Shown here in pieces: positions 41,516 through 49,751 of a stretch of DNA of 64,000 nucleotides (positions are counted from its first letter, which is position 1; each line of letters opens with the position of its first letter). Source of the DNA: JAJZNI01 sp035624785 (GTDB lineage Bacteria; Chloroflexota; Dormibacteria; Aeolococcales; Aeolococcaceae); the NCBI GenBank assembly GCA_035624785.1, contig DASPQV010000014.1, positions 1-64,000 of the forward strand, written 5' to 3'. The notes beneath the pieces were generated by a model. It did no database searches. It saw nothing but the letters and a program-made list of their open reading frames with translations, and had not been told where the DNA came from. Both the position numbers and the translations under genes were made by a program.

Positions 41516-42447
41516 CCGCCGACGACCAAGGCGCGCCGTCCTCCCGACCGCCCGTTCCTCGACGGCACGGCCTGGGCCGCGGTCTCGACGCCCTCCTGGC
41601 CAGCAGCGATCCCGGCCGGGACCTCGGCGGCGGCCCAGCACTGATCGAGGTCGACCCCACCCGGGTCCGGCCGAACCCCGAGCAGCCCCGCCGGGACCTC
41701 GACGACGCCGGCCTGGCTCCGCTTGCGGACTCCATCCGGCGCCACGGCCTCCTCCATCCCATCGTCGTCGAACCCGACCCGACCGGCTACCGGCTGGTCG
41801 CTGGCGAGCGCCGGCTCCGGGCCGCCCGGATCGCCGGCCTCAGCCAGATACCCGCCATCCTCCGGCCGGCGTCCGAGAGCGGGCGCCAGGCGCTGGAGCT
41901 CGCCCTCACCGAGAACCTGCTCCGCCAGGACCTCAACCCGCTCGAGGAGGCGGCGGCCTATTCCCGGCTCGCCGATGCCTTCGGCCTCTCGCACGAGGTG
42001 ATCGCGCTGCGGCTGGGCCGCACCCGGCCGGCGGTGACCAACGCGATCCGGCTGCTCCAGCTGCCGGCGCCGCTCCAGGAGGCTCTGGCGGCCGGCCTGC
42101 TCTCCGCCGGCCACGCCCGCGCCCTCCTCGCCGTCAGGGATCCCGAGGCCATGGTCAATCTGGGTCAGCGGGTGGTGGCCGAGGGCCTGACCGTCCGCGC
42201 CACCGAGCAGCTGGTCCAGCGAGCCGAGACCGACGTTCAATCCTCGCCGGGATCGACTGACCAGCGCCGCCCGCGCGGCTCCACCCTCTCCCCCGAGGAC
42301 GAGCACCTGCGCAGGGGCTTCGAGCGCGCCCTCCATCTGCCCGTCTCGCTCGAGCGGCGCCGGAAGGGGGGTCGGCTGGTCATCGAGTTCTCAGCCGACG
42401 AGGACCTCGACGCCCTCTACCGGCAGGTGGGCGGGCCGCCCCTGTAG
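41512..42447 (+). CDS. parB: ParB/Spo0J chromosome-partitioning protein
   Basis: 311 residues. It contains the N-terminal LGRGLDALLA motif, the CTP-binding region NPEQPRRDLDD, ERRLRAARIAGL, TENLLRQDLNPLEEAAAYS, the helix-turn-helix LGRTRPAVTNAIRLLQLP, and a short C-terminal dimerisation domain (KGGRLVIEFSADEDLDALY). It binds parS, spreads as a clamp and loads condensin. It overlaps parA by 4 nt. The candidate binding site is at 40504. Confidence 0.96.
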   Translation: MTADDQGAPSSRPPVPRRHGLGRGLDALLASSDPGRDLGGGPALIEVDPTRVRPNPEQPRRDLDDAGLAPLADSIRRHGLLHPIVVEPDPTGYRLVAGERRLRAARIAGLSQIPAILRPASESGRQALELALTENLLRQDLNPLEEAAAYSRLADAFGLSHEVIALRLGRTRPAVTNAIRLLQLPAPLQEALAAGLLSAGHARALLAVRDPEAMVNLGQRVVAEGLTVRATEQLVQRAETDVQSSPGSTDQRRPRGSTLSPEDEHLRRGFERALHLPVSLERRRKGGRLVIEFSADEDLDALYRQVGGPPL

Positions 42448-42450
42448 CCG

Positions 42451-42467
42451 GGGCCGGCGCCCGGCCC
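42451..42467 (+). terminator. Hairpin after parB
   Basis: GGGCCGG (42451-42457), CGC loop, CCGGCCC (42461-42467) begins 4 nt after the parB stop. There is no T run. The rest of the 217-bp gap to sodB (to 42664) shows nothing else recognisable. Confidence 0.35.
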
Positions 42468-42664
42468 AGCCGCCGCTCAGCCGCGCTCAGGGGTTCGGTG
42501 ATACCTGACCCGTGAGCGGGCCAGCTGACCCTGCGGAACTCCCATGCGACCACCGATGACTTGGGCGCAGCCCCGAGGTGAGTTGGCGCCGCCGATGCGC
42601 CGCGGCAGGACGGCGTCCCGCCGGTTGCGTCCGCGTGAGCCCCGCCCTCCTTCTGCCCCCTGCC

Positions 42665-43288
42665 TCAGCCGGTGGGCCGCTCCGCCCCGGTGAGCCGCGC
42701 CTCGCACGCACCCACATTGAGGTTGCGGAAAAAGGCCTCGATGTACTTGGGCCGGTCCGCCGGCTTGTAGTCGAGGAGGAAGGCGTGCTCCCAGACGTCC
42801 ATGACCACGACCGGCTTGAAGCCCGCGATGTTGCCGTCCTGATGGAGCGTGATCCAGTGGTTGGACAGCCGCTTGGTGGCCGGGTCCAAGTAGGTCACCG
42901 CCCAGCCCACGCCGCGCATCCCGCCGATGGCCGTGAAGTCACGCTTCCAGGTCTCGATGTCACCGAAGGAATCGCCCAGGGCACGGCCCAGCGGCGAGGA
43001 GCTGGAGATCTCGCCCCCGGTGTCCTTGGCGAGGTTGTCGAAGTACCACTCGTGCAACACCATGCCGTTGTATTCGAAGGGCAGCCGGCGGGTGAGCTCG
43101 TTATAGGCGAGGCTGCCCGTCTGCCCCTTCTGCGACATCTCCACGATCTGCTCGGTCAGGGTGTTCGTGTTTTTGACATACCCGGCATAAAGTCCCAGAT
43201 GGACCTCCAGGGTCTGGTCCGAGATGCCGTGGAGACCGCTGAGCTGAAACTCCTTGGCCTTGTAAGGTGAGACGGTCAGGAGAGCCAT
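42665..43288 (-). CDS. sodB: Fe/Mn superoxide dismutase
   Basis: 207 residues. It detoxifies superoxide in the cytoplasm. Metal ligands fit the family: His in LEVHLGLYAGYV, His in GMVLHEWYFDNL, and Asp and His in DVWEHAFLLDY. The N-terminus is PYKAKEF instead of the usual LPPLPY motif, and the protein belongs to a divergent Fe/Mn subgroup; the metal cannot be assigned. GGGAGG lies about 7 nt before the ATG. The gene is convergent with parB and divergent from lepB. Confidence 0.92.
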   Translation of the reverse strand: MALLTVSPYKAKEFQLSGLHGISDQTLEVHLGLYAGYVKNTNTLTEQIVEMSQKGQTGSLAYNELTRRLPFEYNGMVLHEWYFDNLAKDTGGEISSSSPLGRALGDSFGDIETWKRDFTAIGGMRGVGWAVTYLDPATKRLSNHWITLHQDGNIAGFKPVVVMDVWEHAFLLDYKPADRPKYIEAFFRNLNVGACEARLTGAERPTG

Positions 43289-43513
43289 GACATCCTCCCT
43301 GCGGGGCCGGCCGTGTGGGTGCCGGCCGCTCCTCGTCTCTCATTGTCGCAGCGCGGGGTGGGGAGGCGTGAGCCCGGGTTCTCCGCCGCCGCCACGGTCA
43401 GCGGCGTGACCGCTGCCGGCGGAGGGCGCGGCGCTCCCCGATGCTCCGGGGCTCCCGGGCCAGCGGCAGCGGGGCCGTCATCCCGCGGCGGGGGGGCGCC
43501 CAGGAGCCGCCCC

Positions 43514-43519
43514 TATAAT
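43514..43519 (+). promoter_or_regulatory. -10 element of the lepB unit
   Basis: A perfect TATAAT, the best -10 match in the window, lies 9 nt before GTG 43529. No -35 is evident. The rest of the gap 43289-43513 holds the sodB promoter on the other strand, with nothing further recognised. Confidence 0.6.
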
Positions 43520-43528
43520 CGACCGGCA

Positions 43529-43657
43529 GTGCGCCAGCCGGGCCCGTTGTCCCCCACCGAGGTCGCCGCCGGCCCGGTGGCGGGCCTGCGTTCCGGCCTG
43601 GTCGCGGTGCCTTCCCACCGCTGCCCGGCCGCCAACCCAACGGCCAGCCCCCGATGA
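43529..43657 (+). CDS. Putative 42-aa leader peptide coupled to lepB
   Basis: A GTG 9 nt after TATAAT opens a 42-residue frame (RQPGPLSPTEVAAGPVAGLR onward) whose TGA overlaps the lepB ATG as ATGA. This is the first frame a leaderless ribosome would meet, and its stop would deliver the ribosome to lepB, which itself has no obvious ribosome binding site. The peptide has no recognised similarity, so its role, if any, may be only translation coupling. Confidence 0.4.
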   Translation: MRQPGPLSPTEVAAGPVAGLRSGLVAVPSHRCPAANPTASPR

Positions 43658-44505
43658 ACCGGCCCACCGCGTCCGGCGCTCAGACCGGCATGCCCCCATC
43701 GGATCTGGGCCTTTCCGGAGATCCCCTGGAGGGTGAGCCGGTGGGGCCTGCTCCCCCCAGGCACGGGGGCAACACCTGGGTCCGCGACATCCTCGAGGTC
43801 CTGCTCATCGCGGTGGTGCTCTACGCGGTGATCTGGACCTGCGTCGAGACCGTCCGGGTCGACGGCGACAGCATGAACGGCACCCTGAGCAGCGGTGACT
43901 TCCTGATCGCCAGCAAGATCTCCTACGCGCTCGGCAGCCCGGCGCGCGGGGACATCGTGATCCTCGATCCGCCGCTCTCCTGTGAGGGAAGCCAGGCCGA
44001 CTACATCAAGCGCATCATCGGGCTTCCCGGCGACAGCTTGGAGATCGTCACCGACACGCAGCCCTTCCAGGTGTGGGTCGAGCCGGGGGGCAGCGGGCCC
44101 TGGGACCGCATCGAGGAGCCCTACGTCCTCGGCGACTGGAGCTCCGACATATCGCCCTCCCCGGTCGTGAAGGTCGACGCCATCGACCAGGTGGTGCACA
44201 TCCCCAGCGGCATGTACTTCGTCATGGGTGACAATCGCAACTTCTCCTGCGACTCCCGTTACTTCGGGCTGGTTTCGCGGAGCCGCATCCTGGCCAAGGC
44301 GATCCTCCGGATCTGGCCGTTCGGCAGCTTCGGCGGCCTGGGCGCCGGGCCGACCCTGGCCCCCACCGGCTCTGCGCCTCCCAGTGAGCCCCAGCCGGTG
44401 GTGGGGATCATTGCCCTCGGTCTGCCTCTCCGCCGCCGCTGGGTATCACTGTCGCGGGCGCTCAGCGGAGCCGCCCGGGCCTCCCCGGTCCCGCCGCCCG
44501 ACTGA
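43654..44505 (+). CDS. lepB: Type I signal peptidase
   Basis: 283 residues. It cleaves signal peptides of exported proteins such as the many encoded in this window. A cytoplasmic Pro/Gly-rich N-terminus is followed by one membrane helix (ILEVLLIAVVLYAVIW). The catalytic Ser is in VDGDSMNGTL and the general-base Lys in YIKRIIGLPGD; the downstream box is MGDNRNFSCDSRYFG. The last 70 residues are a Pro-rich extension beyond the usual end. A coupled short ORF lies upstream. Confidence 0.93.
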   Translation: MNRPTASGAQTGMPPSDLGLSGDPLEGEPVGPAPPRHGGNTWVRDILEVLLIAVVLYAVIWTCVETVRVDGDSMNGTLSSGDFLIASKISYALGSPARGDIVILDPPLSCEGSQADYIKRIIGLPGDSLEIVTDTQPFQVWVEPGGSGPWDRIEEPYVLGDWSSDISPSPVVKVDAIDQVVHIPSGMYFVMGDNRNFSCDSRYFGLVSRSRILAKAILRIWPFGSFGGLGAGPTLAPTGSAPPSEPQPVVGIIALGLPLRRRWVSLSRALSGAARASPVPPPD

Positions 44506-44550
44506 CCCCGCGTGCCGCGGTCCGGGTGGCCGCCGCCCTCGCGGCTGGTC

Positions 44551-44973
44551 CTAGTCGACCAGCTCCGCCTCGCGGAAGAAGAGGCCCACCTCGACCTCGG
44601 CTCGCCCCGGTGAGTCACTGCCGTGCACCAGGTTGTCGGGCATGGAGCTGGCGAGGTCGCCCCGGATCGTGCCCGGAGCCGACTTCGCCGGATCGGTGGC
44701 CCCCATCGTGGAGCGCACCAGTGCCACCGCCCCGGGACCCTGCCAGACCATCGCCACCACCGGCCCGGAGGTGATGAACTCGACCAGATCCGGGTAGAAG
44801 GGCTTGGCGACGTGCTCCGCGTAGTGACGGCCGGCGAGCGCCTCATCGATGGTCATGAGCTTGAGGCCGACCAGGCGGAGCCCGCGCCTCTCGAGGCGGC
44901 CGATGATCTCGCCGATCAGGCCCCTGCGGACCCCGTCGGGCTTCACCAGGAAGAGGGTGCGTTCGTCGGCCAT
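44551..44973 (-). CDS. ndk: Nucleoside diphosphate kinase
   Basis: 140 residues. It balances nucleoside triphosphates by phosphohistidine transfer. Motifs: RTLFLVKPDGVRRGLIGEII, the catalytic His in DNLVHGSDS, and MGATDPAKSAPGTIRGD. The ATG at 44973 gives the normal N-terminus. It is the last gene of the minus-strand series running from rpmH, 38 nt after the M16 peptidase gene, and convergent with lepB. Confidence 0.97.
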   Translation of the reverse strand: MADERTLFLVKPDGVRRGLIGEIIGRLERRGLRLVGLKLMTIDEALAGRHYAEHVAKPFYPDLVEFITSGPVVAMVWQGPGAVALVRSTMGATDPAKSAPGTIRGDLASSMPDNLVHGSDSPGRAEVEVGLFFREAELVD

Positions 44974-45011
44974 GGGCGACGAGACGTTAACGGATCGGAG
45001 GGGCGGGGCGC

Positions 45012-46322
45012 CTACGAGACACGGGCGAGCGCCTTCTCGAACCGGTCCGGCTTGGCGAAGGGCCCGATGACGGCGGCCCGAAGGCCCCGGCCGCAGATCT
45101 CCGCCGCCAGCCGGCGCATATCCTCCGCCGACACCGCCTCGACGGCCGCCACCACCCGGTCCGGATCCAGGATCTCGCCGGCGAGCAGCTCCTGCTGGCC
45201 GAGGAACTGGGTCATGGCCCCGGTGCCTTCGAGGTGAAGCAGGAGCCGTCCCTTGACGTACTCCTTGGCCCGGCGCAGCTCGTCGTCCGGGATCGTTTCG
45301 GCCGCCAGGTCGGCGAGCTGATCGACCGCCAGTCCCACCGCGCTGACCGCGCTCCGGGGCTCGCAGCCCAGGTAGATCCCGAGGCAGCCGCTGTCGCGGA
45401 GCTTGCTCACGAAGGAGTGGACGTCGTAGACGAGGGCGCGCTCCTCGCGAAGCTCCTGGAACAGCCGGCTCGACATCCCCTCGCCGAGGACGACGTTGAG
45501 GAGATCGAGCGCCCATCGGCGGGGATCCCGGTAGGAGCAGGCGTGCGCCCCCAGGATGACGTTGGCCTGCTCGGTTCGGCGGGAGAGGAGGCGGAGGACG
45601 CCGTCCCGCCGCTCGTCGGCTGGCGCCGGCTCCCCATCGGCGGCCTCGCCGGCAGCCCCGATCCCGGGTTCCAGCAGGGGCAGGACGTCCTCGTCGATGG
45701 CCCCCGCCACGCTGATCACCAACCGGCCAGGGTGGTAGTGGCGCCCCAGGTGACCGCGGCACGCCTCGGCGTCGAAGCCCCTCACCGTCTCCTCGGTTCC
45801 GGCGACGTCCCAGCCGAGTGGCTGGCCCGGGTACATCACCTCGTCGAACAGCGTGTTCACGTGCTCCTGGGGGTTGTCCAGGCACATCCGCAGCTCCTCG
45901 ATCACGACCTGCCGCTCCTTGATGATCTCGGCGGGATCGAGCAGGGGGCGGAAGATCATGTCGGAGAGGACCTCGCAGGCGAGCCGCAGGTGGGCTGCCG
46001 GGACCTTGGCGTAGAAGACCGTCTCCTCCTTGTCGGTGGAGGCGTTGACACTCCCGCCCACGGACTCGATGGCTGAGGAGATGGCCTGCGCGGAGGGGTA
46101 ACGGCCCCCACCCTTGAACGCCATGTGCTCGATGAAGTGGCTGAGCCCCGCGGTGGCCGCCTCCTCGTGGCGCGAACCCACCGCGAACATGAAGGCGATG
46201 GCCACCGAGCGCCGCGCCACCATCGGCGCGCTGATCAGGCGCGCACCTCCGGCCAGCCGGCGGAGCTCATAGCCGCGGACCAGGCCCGCCATCCCGGCGG
46301 CGGGCGCATCCCTCGCGGGCAC
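45012..46322 (-). CDS. M16-family zinc peptidase
   Basis: 436 residues from GTG 46322 (ATG 46292 also possible). The inverted zinc motif HFIEHMAFKG (HxxEH) near residue 62 with the downstream Glu in VIEELRM identifies an active pitrilysin/MPP-type peptidase of the YmxG/PqqL-like group. A second, inactive M16 repeat occupies the C-terminal half (LDLLNVVLGEGMSSRLFQELRE). It presumably degrades or processes peptides; the substrate is unknown. It lies 26 nt after jag on the same strand. Confidence 0.92.
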   Translation of the reverse strand: MPARDAPAAGMAGLVRGYELRRLAGGARLISAPMVARRSVAIAFMFAVGSRHEEAATAGLSHFIEHMAFKGGGRYPSAQAISSAIESVGGSVNASTDKEETVFYAKVPAAHLRLACEVLSDMIFRPLLDPAEIIKERQVVIEELRMCLDNPQEHVNTLFDEVMYPGQPLGWDVAGTEETVRGFDAEACRGHLGRHYHPGRLVISVAGAIDEDVLPLLEPGIGAAGEAADGEPAPADERRDGVLRLLSRRTEQANVILGAHACSYRDPRRWALDLLNVVLGEGMSSRLFQELREERALVYDVHSFVSKLRDSGCLGIYLGCEPRSAVSAVGLAVDQLADLAAETIPDDELRRAKEYVKGRLLLHLEGTGAMTQFLGQQELLAGEILDPDRVVAAVEAVSAEDMRRLAAEICGRGLRAAVIGPFAKPDRFEKALARVS

Positions 46323-46348
46323 GCCGGCGGGAGGAGCCTCAGCGCCGG

Positions 46349-47149
46349 TCAGGGCCGCGACCAGCGGGACCGTCCGCCACCGCCCGGAGCGCCCCCACCG
46401 CCGCGGCCGTGCTCGCGACCGCCCGGTCCGTCGCGGCGTGGCCCGCGGCCAAAGCGATCCGGCAGCTCGGGCAGGTCGGGCTGGGCAGGGCCGGTGGGGT
46501 GGATGACCACCCGCCGCGCCGGCTCCCGACCGATGCTCTCGGTGCGGACGCCGCTGTCCCCCGCGAGGGTCACGTGGATGGCCCGACGCTCGTAGGCATG
46601 CATGGGATCGAGGGTGTAGCGCTGGCCGGTGCGCTTGACCCGGTTGGCCAGACGCAGGGCGAGCTCCCGCACCTGATCCTCGCGGCGCGCCCGGTAGCGC
46701 TCCACGTCGAGGATGACACGGCGCGCCCCCGGTTCCTCGGCGTCACCCATCATCAGGTTGACCACCGTCTGCAGCGCGCGCAGGGTCTCACCGCGCCAGC
46801 CGATCAGCAACCCCAGGTCGTCGCCGGCGATGTCGAGCACCGGAGGTGGCGGGGGAGCGTCCGGGGTCGGCGCCGCGCGGCGAACCGTGACCCGGGCCGG
46901 GATGCCCATCCGCTCCAGCAGATCCACGAGGATGGCCCGGCCGCGGATGGTGTGATCGTCGAGCCTCACCACCCGGACCCTGGCCTCCGAGCCTCCCGAC
47001 ACCCTCTCGCCCGGCAGCACCTGGGCGGGCCGGGCGAGCACCTCGACGCTCACCTGATCCGCCCCGACCCCCAGCTCCGCCAGTCCCGCCGCGATCGCGG
47101 CCTCGACGGTCGCTCCCGTCGCCTCGACGCCCCTCCCCTCCTCCTCCAT
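46349..47149 (-). CDS. jag: Jag/SpoIIIJ-associated R3H RNA-binding protein
   Basis: 266 residues. The Jag N-domain (ATVEAAIAAGLAELGVGADQVSVEV in two parts), a KH-like domain with the GDDLGLLIGWRGETLRALQTVVN motif, and an R3H domain (DQVRELALRLANRVKRTGQ, then DPMHAYERRAIHVTL) are in the usual order. The protein binds RNA and is linked to cell-wall synthesis and YidC function in other bacteria. The C-terminal 50 residues are Gly/Arg/Pro-rich, an RNA-binding-type tail. It lies 52 nt after yidC. Confidence 0.93.
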   Translation of the reverse strand: MEEEGRGVEATGATVEAAIAAGLAELGVGADQVSVEVLARPAQVLPGERVSGGSEARVRVVRLDDHTIRGRAILVDLLERMGIPARVTVRRAAPTPDAPPPPPVLDIAGDDLGLLIGWRGETLRALQTVVNLMMGDAEEPGARRVILDVERYRARREDQVRELALRLANRVKRTGQRYTLDPMHAYERRAIHVTLAGDSGVRTESIGREPARRVVIHPTGPAQPDLPELPDRFGRGPRRDGPGGREHGRGGGGAPGGGGRSRWSRP

Positions 47150-47201
47150 CACCACGCTCTCAGCTTCGTGCAATTGCGACTCTCCTGCTGCGCCACGTGC
47201 C

Positions 47202-48362
47202 TCAGCGGCGGCGCCTCGCTTTCCTCTGGGGCCGGGCCGGGGCCCGTCCCATGCCCGGGGTGGTCGGTGGCCGGGGAGCCGGACGGCTGGTCGACCTCCT
47301 GGTCGTGGCCGTTCGCACCGGCGCGCGCCCGGCCGGGCCGGGCGCCCGTCCATCCTGCCCCGACCCGTTCGAGGTCAGGGCCGGGGCCTTGATCGCGCCC
47401 AGATCGGCCGTCTGGAAGGACAGCGGTGTCACCCGCCTCGCCCCGGGGAACCAGGGCGGCACCTTCATGGACCCCCAGCCCATCAGCTGGAACTGCTGGC
47501 CGATCATCACCAGCGAGGCGGTCAGCCAGTACAGGGTGAGTCCCTGTGGCCAGATGAACCCGAAGAAGACGCTCATCAGGGGCATGAAGTAGACGACCAT
47601 CCGCATCGAGGAGGCCATCTGCCGCTCCTGCTCGCTCATGTCCGCCCGGATGGGCGGCATGGTGATCTTCGACTGGATGAAGTAGGCGAGCCCGGTGAGA
47701 ACCGGGAAGATGAGCAGGGCCAGGTTGCCGGGCGGGGAGAAGAGGTGGCCCCAGTTGACCGCGCACACCTTCGCGTTGATCGCGCAGCCCTGGATCTGCT
47801 CGCCCACCGTCCTGGAGACGTCGGGGATCCAGAGGAAATGGAGCGGGACGCCGCGGAGCAGGTCGAACGTCACCTTGATCCCGCCCCAGGTGGTCCCGGA
47901 CCCGATCACGTCCCGGATACCCCAGTAGAGGCCGTAGAGCACCGGGAGCTGGACCAGCACCGGGAGGCAGCCGCCCAGCTGGCTGTACATGCTGATGCCG
48001 TGCTCGGCGTAGATCCGCTGGGTCTCTTGGTAGATCTTCTGGTTGTTGCCCCGATATCGCTTCCGGACCTCGTTGAGCTGAGGGGCGACCAGGCGCTGCT
48101 CGCGCTGGACCTGTCGCTGCTTGCGGATGCTCCAGCGGAAGATGGGGAAGAGGAGTCCCCGGATGATCAGCGTCGTCACCACGATGGCCAGGCCGAAGGG
48201 GCCGATGACCTGGAGGAACCCGACCGCGTTGAAGGCGTGGCTGAGGAGGTAGATGACTCCGCCGATCGGGAAGCGCAGGACGCTCACCCAGTCCAGCGGG
48301 TTGAGGAAGTTGACGCCCGCCAGCAGCGGATGGGGATCGGCGACCGGGACCGGTGGGATCAC
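47202..48362 (-). CDS. yidC: YidC/Oxa1 membrane protein insertase
   Basis: 386 residues. It inserts membrane proteins. The core has five predicted membrane helices, with the first hydrophobic segment SVLRFPIGGVIYLLSHAFNA, the hydrophilic-groove Arg in TTLIIRGLLFPIF, the coiled-coil cytoplasmic loop RKQRQVQREQRLVAPQLNEV and QLGGCLPVLVQLPVLYGLY. There is no large N-terminal periplasmic domain, so it is of the Gram-positive type. The C-terminal 60 residues are Arg/Pro/Thr-rich and basic, likely ribosome-binding. GTG 48362 has AGGAG upstream and overlaps yidD by 4 nt. Confidence 0.95.
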   Translation of the reverse strand: MIPPVPVADPHPLLAGVNFLNPLDWVSVLRFPIGGVIYLLSHAFNAVGFLQVIGPFGLAIVVTTLIIRGLLFPIFRWSIRKQRQVQREQRLVAPQLNEVRKRYRGNNQKIYQETQRIYAEHGISMYSQLGGCLPVLVQLPVLYGLYWGIRDVIGSGTTWGGIKVTFDLLRGVPLHFLWIPDVSRTVGEQIQGCAINAKVCAVNWGHLFSPPGNLALLIFPVLTGLAYFIQSKITMPPIRADMSEQERQMASSMRMVVYFMPLMSVFFGFIWPQGLTLYWLTASLVMIGQQFQLMGWGSMKVPPWFPGARRVTPLSFQTADLGAIKAPALTSNGSGQDGRAPGPAGRAPVRTATTRRSTSRPAPRPPTTPGMGRAPARPQRKARRRR

Positions 48363-48646
48363 GCCGAGCTCCTGTTGGCGAGCCTCGCGGCTCGATGGAC
48401 GTGCCTGGCCTGACGCCAGCTGACGTACTCCTCCGGTACCGGGTCATGCCCACCGGGGTAGAACGGCTGGCACCGAGAGATCCGGCGGATCCCCAGCCAC
48501 CAGCCGCGGCGTGGCCCGAACCGGCGGATCGCCTCCGCGGTGTAGCGGGAGCAGGTCGGCTGGTAGCGGCAGGTGCTCATCGCCCCGAACACGGGGCCGA
48601 GCGATAGCTGGTAGAGGCGGATGAACCAGAGGCTGAGGCGGGTCAT
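48359..48646 (-). CDS. yidD: YidD, membrane protein insertion efficiency factor
   Basis: 95 residues. The family motif FRLYQ-type IRLYQLSLGPVFG, then CRYQPTCSRYTAEAI and GWWLGIRRISRCQPFYPGG, is complete, with its three conserved Cys. It aids YidC-dependent insertion at the inner membrane. It overlaps rnpA upstream and yidC downstream by 4 nt each. Confidence 0.96.
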   Translation of the reverse strand: MTRLSLWFIRLYQLSLGPVFGAMSTCRYQPTCSRYTAEAIRRFGPRRGWWLGIRRISRCQPFYPGGHDPVPEEYVSWRQARHVHRAARLANRSSA

Positions 48647-49089
48647 GACATGGCCCCACCACTTGGGCGAGCAGCGGTCTCCGGGGGGCGGTGCGCCTCA
48701 TTCTGCGCTCGCCCCGACGCCGGGCGAGGGGGTTCACCCGCAGGAGGGCGAGCCGCCATCTCCATGGCCCTGCCGGCGGCCTCGGCCACCTGACGGGACA
48801 GCTCGGCAAAGGGCAGACCGAGGGCTCCGGCGTCCGAGCTGACCACCAGGTCGTAGCCGTCGGCCGGTCCCAGGCACCTGAGCGCCTCACGGAGGCGCCG
48901 GCGCAACCGGTTGCGCTCCACGGCGCGCCTCATCCCGGGAGTGGAAAGGCCGACGCGGAGGCCTCCGTCCGCTCGCCGGGCCGCGTCGACCCGGACGGCT
49001 CCGCAGCGCGCCCGGCAGCGCTGATCCAGCACCGCCGCGAACCGACCGTGGCCACGGAGCGCTTCCAGCCGGGGTGAGCCGGGCTGCAT
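48643..49089 (-). CDS. rnpA: Ribonuclease P protein component
   Basis: 148 residues. The RNase P protein cofactor for tRNA 5' maturation. The RNR motif is visible as RRAVERNRLRRRLREALR. The start is uncertain: ATG 49089 gives a typical N-terminus (SPRLEALRGHGRFAAVLDQ), while ATG 49143 would add 18 residues. The C-terminal 35 residues are a Pro/Arg-rich extension. It overlaps yidD by 4 nt and lies about 220 nt after rpmH. Confidence 0.92.
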   Translation of the reverse strand: MQPGSPRLEALRGHGRFAAVLDQRCRARCGAVRVDAARRADGGLRVGLSTPGMRRAVERNRLRRRLREALRCLGPADGYDLVVSSDAGALGLPFAELSRQVAEAAGRAMEMAARPPAGEPPRPASGRAQNEAHRPPETAARPSGGAMS

Positions 49090-49311
49090 CCGCGGTCCCG
49101 GCCCGGCCTCACTGGATCCTGGCACCGGAGACCTCAACCTCATCACCGGGGTGAACCCGTGGACGTGATGACGCAGGCGATCCGCAGAGTGCGGTGATGG
49201 AGCGCTGCCCTGGGACCGCCGCTGGCCCCGCCCCGCCCACACAGACGTTCCGCAGTCCCGCGCGTCCATCCCCCGGCCGCGCTGACCGAGGCGCACCGCA
49301 TTCCACCCGAC

Positions 49312-49458
49312 TCAGCGCGGACCGGTCGGGGTCAGGCGCTTTCGTCCCTTCAGCCGCCGCGCCTTGAGCACATTCCGTCCCCCGGATGTCGCCATCCGGG
49401 TGAGGAAGCCGTGGGTCTTGCGGCGGTAAGCCTTCTTCGGTTGGTAGGTCCGCTTGAT
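49312..49458 (-). CDS. rpmH: Ribosomal protein L34 with apparent AUC start codon
   Basis: 48 residues, full length: after the initiator comes KRTYQPKKAYRRKTHGFLTR, then the L34 core with SGGRNVLKARRLKGRKRL. At the position where the family has Met the codon is ATC (49458-49456), and upstream in-frame codons offer no ATG, GTG or TTG for at least 14 codons. AGGAG lies 7 nt before the ATC, a perfectly placed ribosome binding site. So translation appears to begin at AUC, unless this base is a sequencing error (ATG to ATC). TATACT at 49539-49544 is its probable -10. Confidence 0.9.
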   Translation of the reverse strand: MKRTYQPKKAYRRKTHGFLTRMATSGGRNVLKARRLKGRKRLTPTGPR

Positions 49459-49751
49459 GTCAGCTCTCCTGACTTGCTCCGAGGGGATCGCGTGCGGGGA
49501 CGCGCAGGCGCCGCAGCCGGACGGCGTGAATCCGGGCCAGTATACCGGCCCGGCCCGCCCCGCGATATGGGCAGACCTGCCAGAGCCGCTGCCGCTCCCG
49601 CCGGTTGTCGGCCACCCCCTGCGTTGCTAGACTGGCGGGTGCTCCGGCGGGACGAGCTCCCGCAGTCGCCCCAGCTATCCGTCGTCAGCCCCGTCCGGCA
49701 GCGGCGCCGCGATTTATCCACTCCTGTTGACATTCTGTGGAGAAGTGGACG
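49459..49751. promoter_or_regulatory. rpmH-dnaA divergent intergenic region
   Basis: 293 bp. On the minus strand TATACT (49539-49544) is a likely -10 for rpmH, inside an inverted repeat of CGGGCC and GGCCCG. Toward dnaA there is a DnaA-box-like TTATCCACT (49714-49722), a TTGACA (49727-49732) that may be a -35, and GTGGAG just after. No AT-rich unwinding region is seen here, so the origin proper is more likely on the other side of dnaA. Confidence 0.55.
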
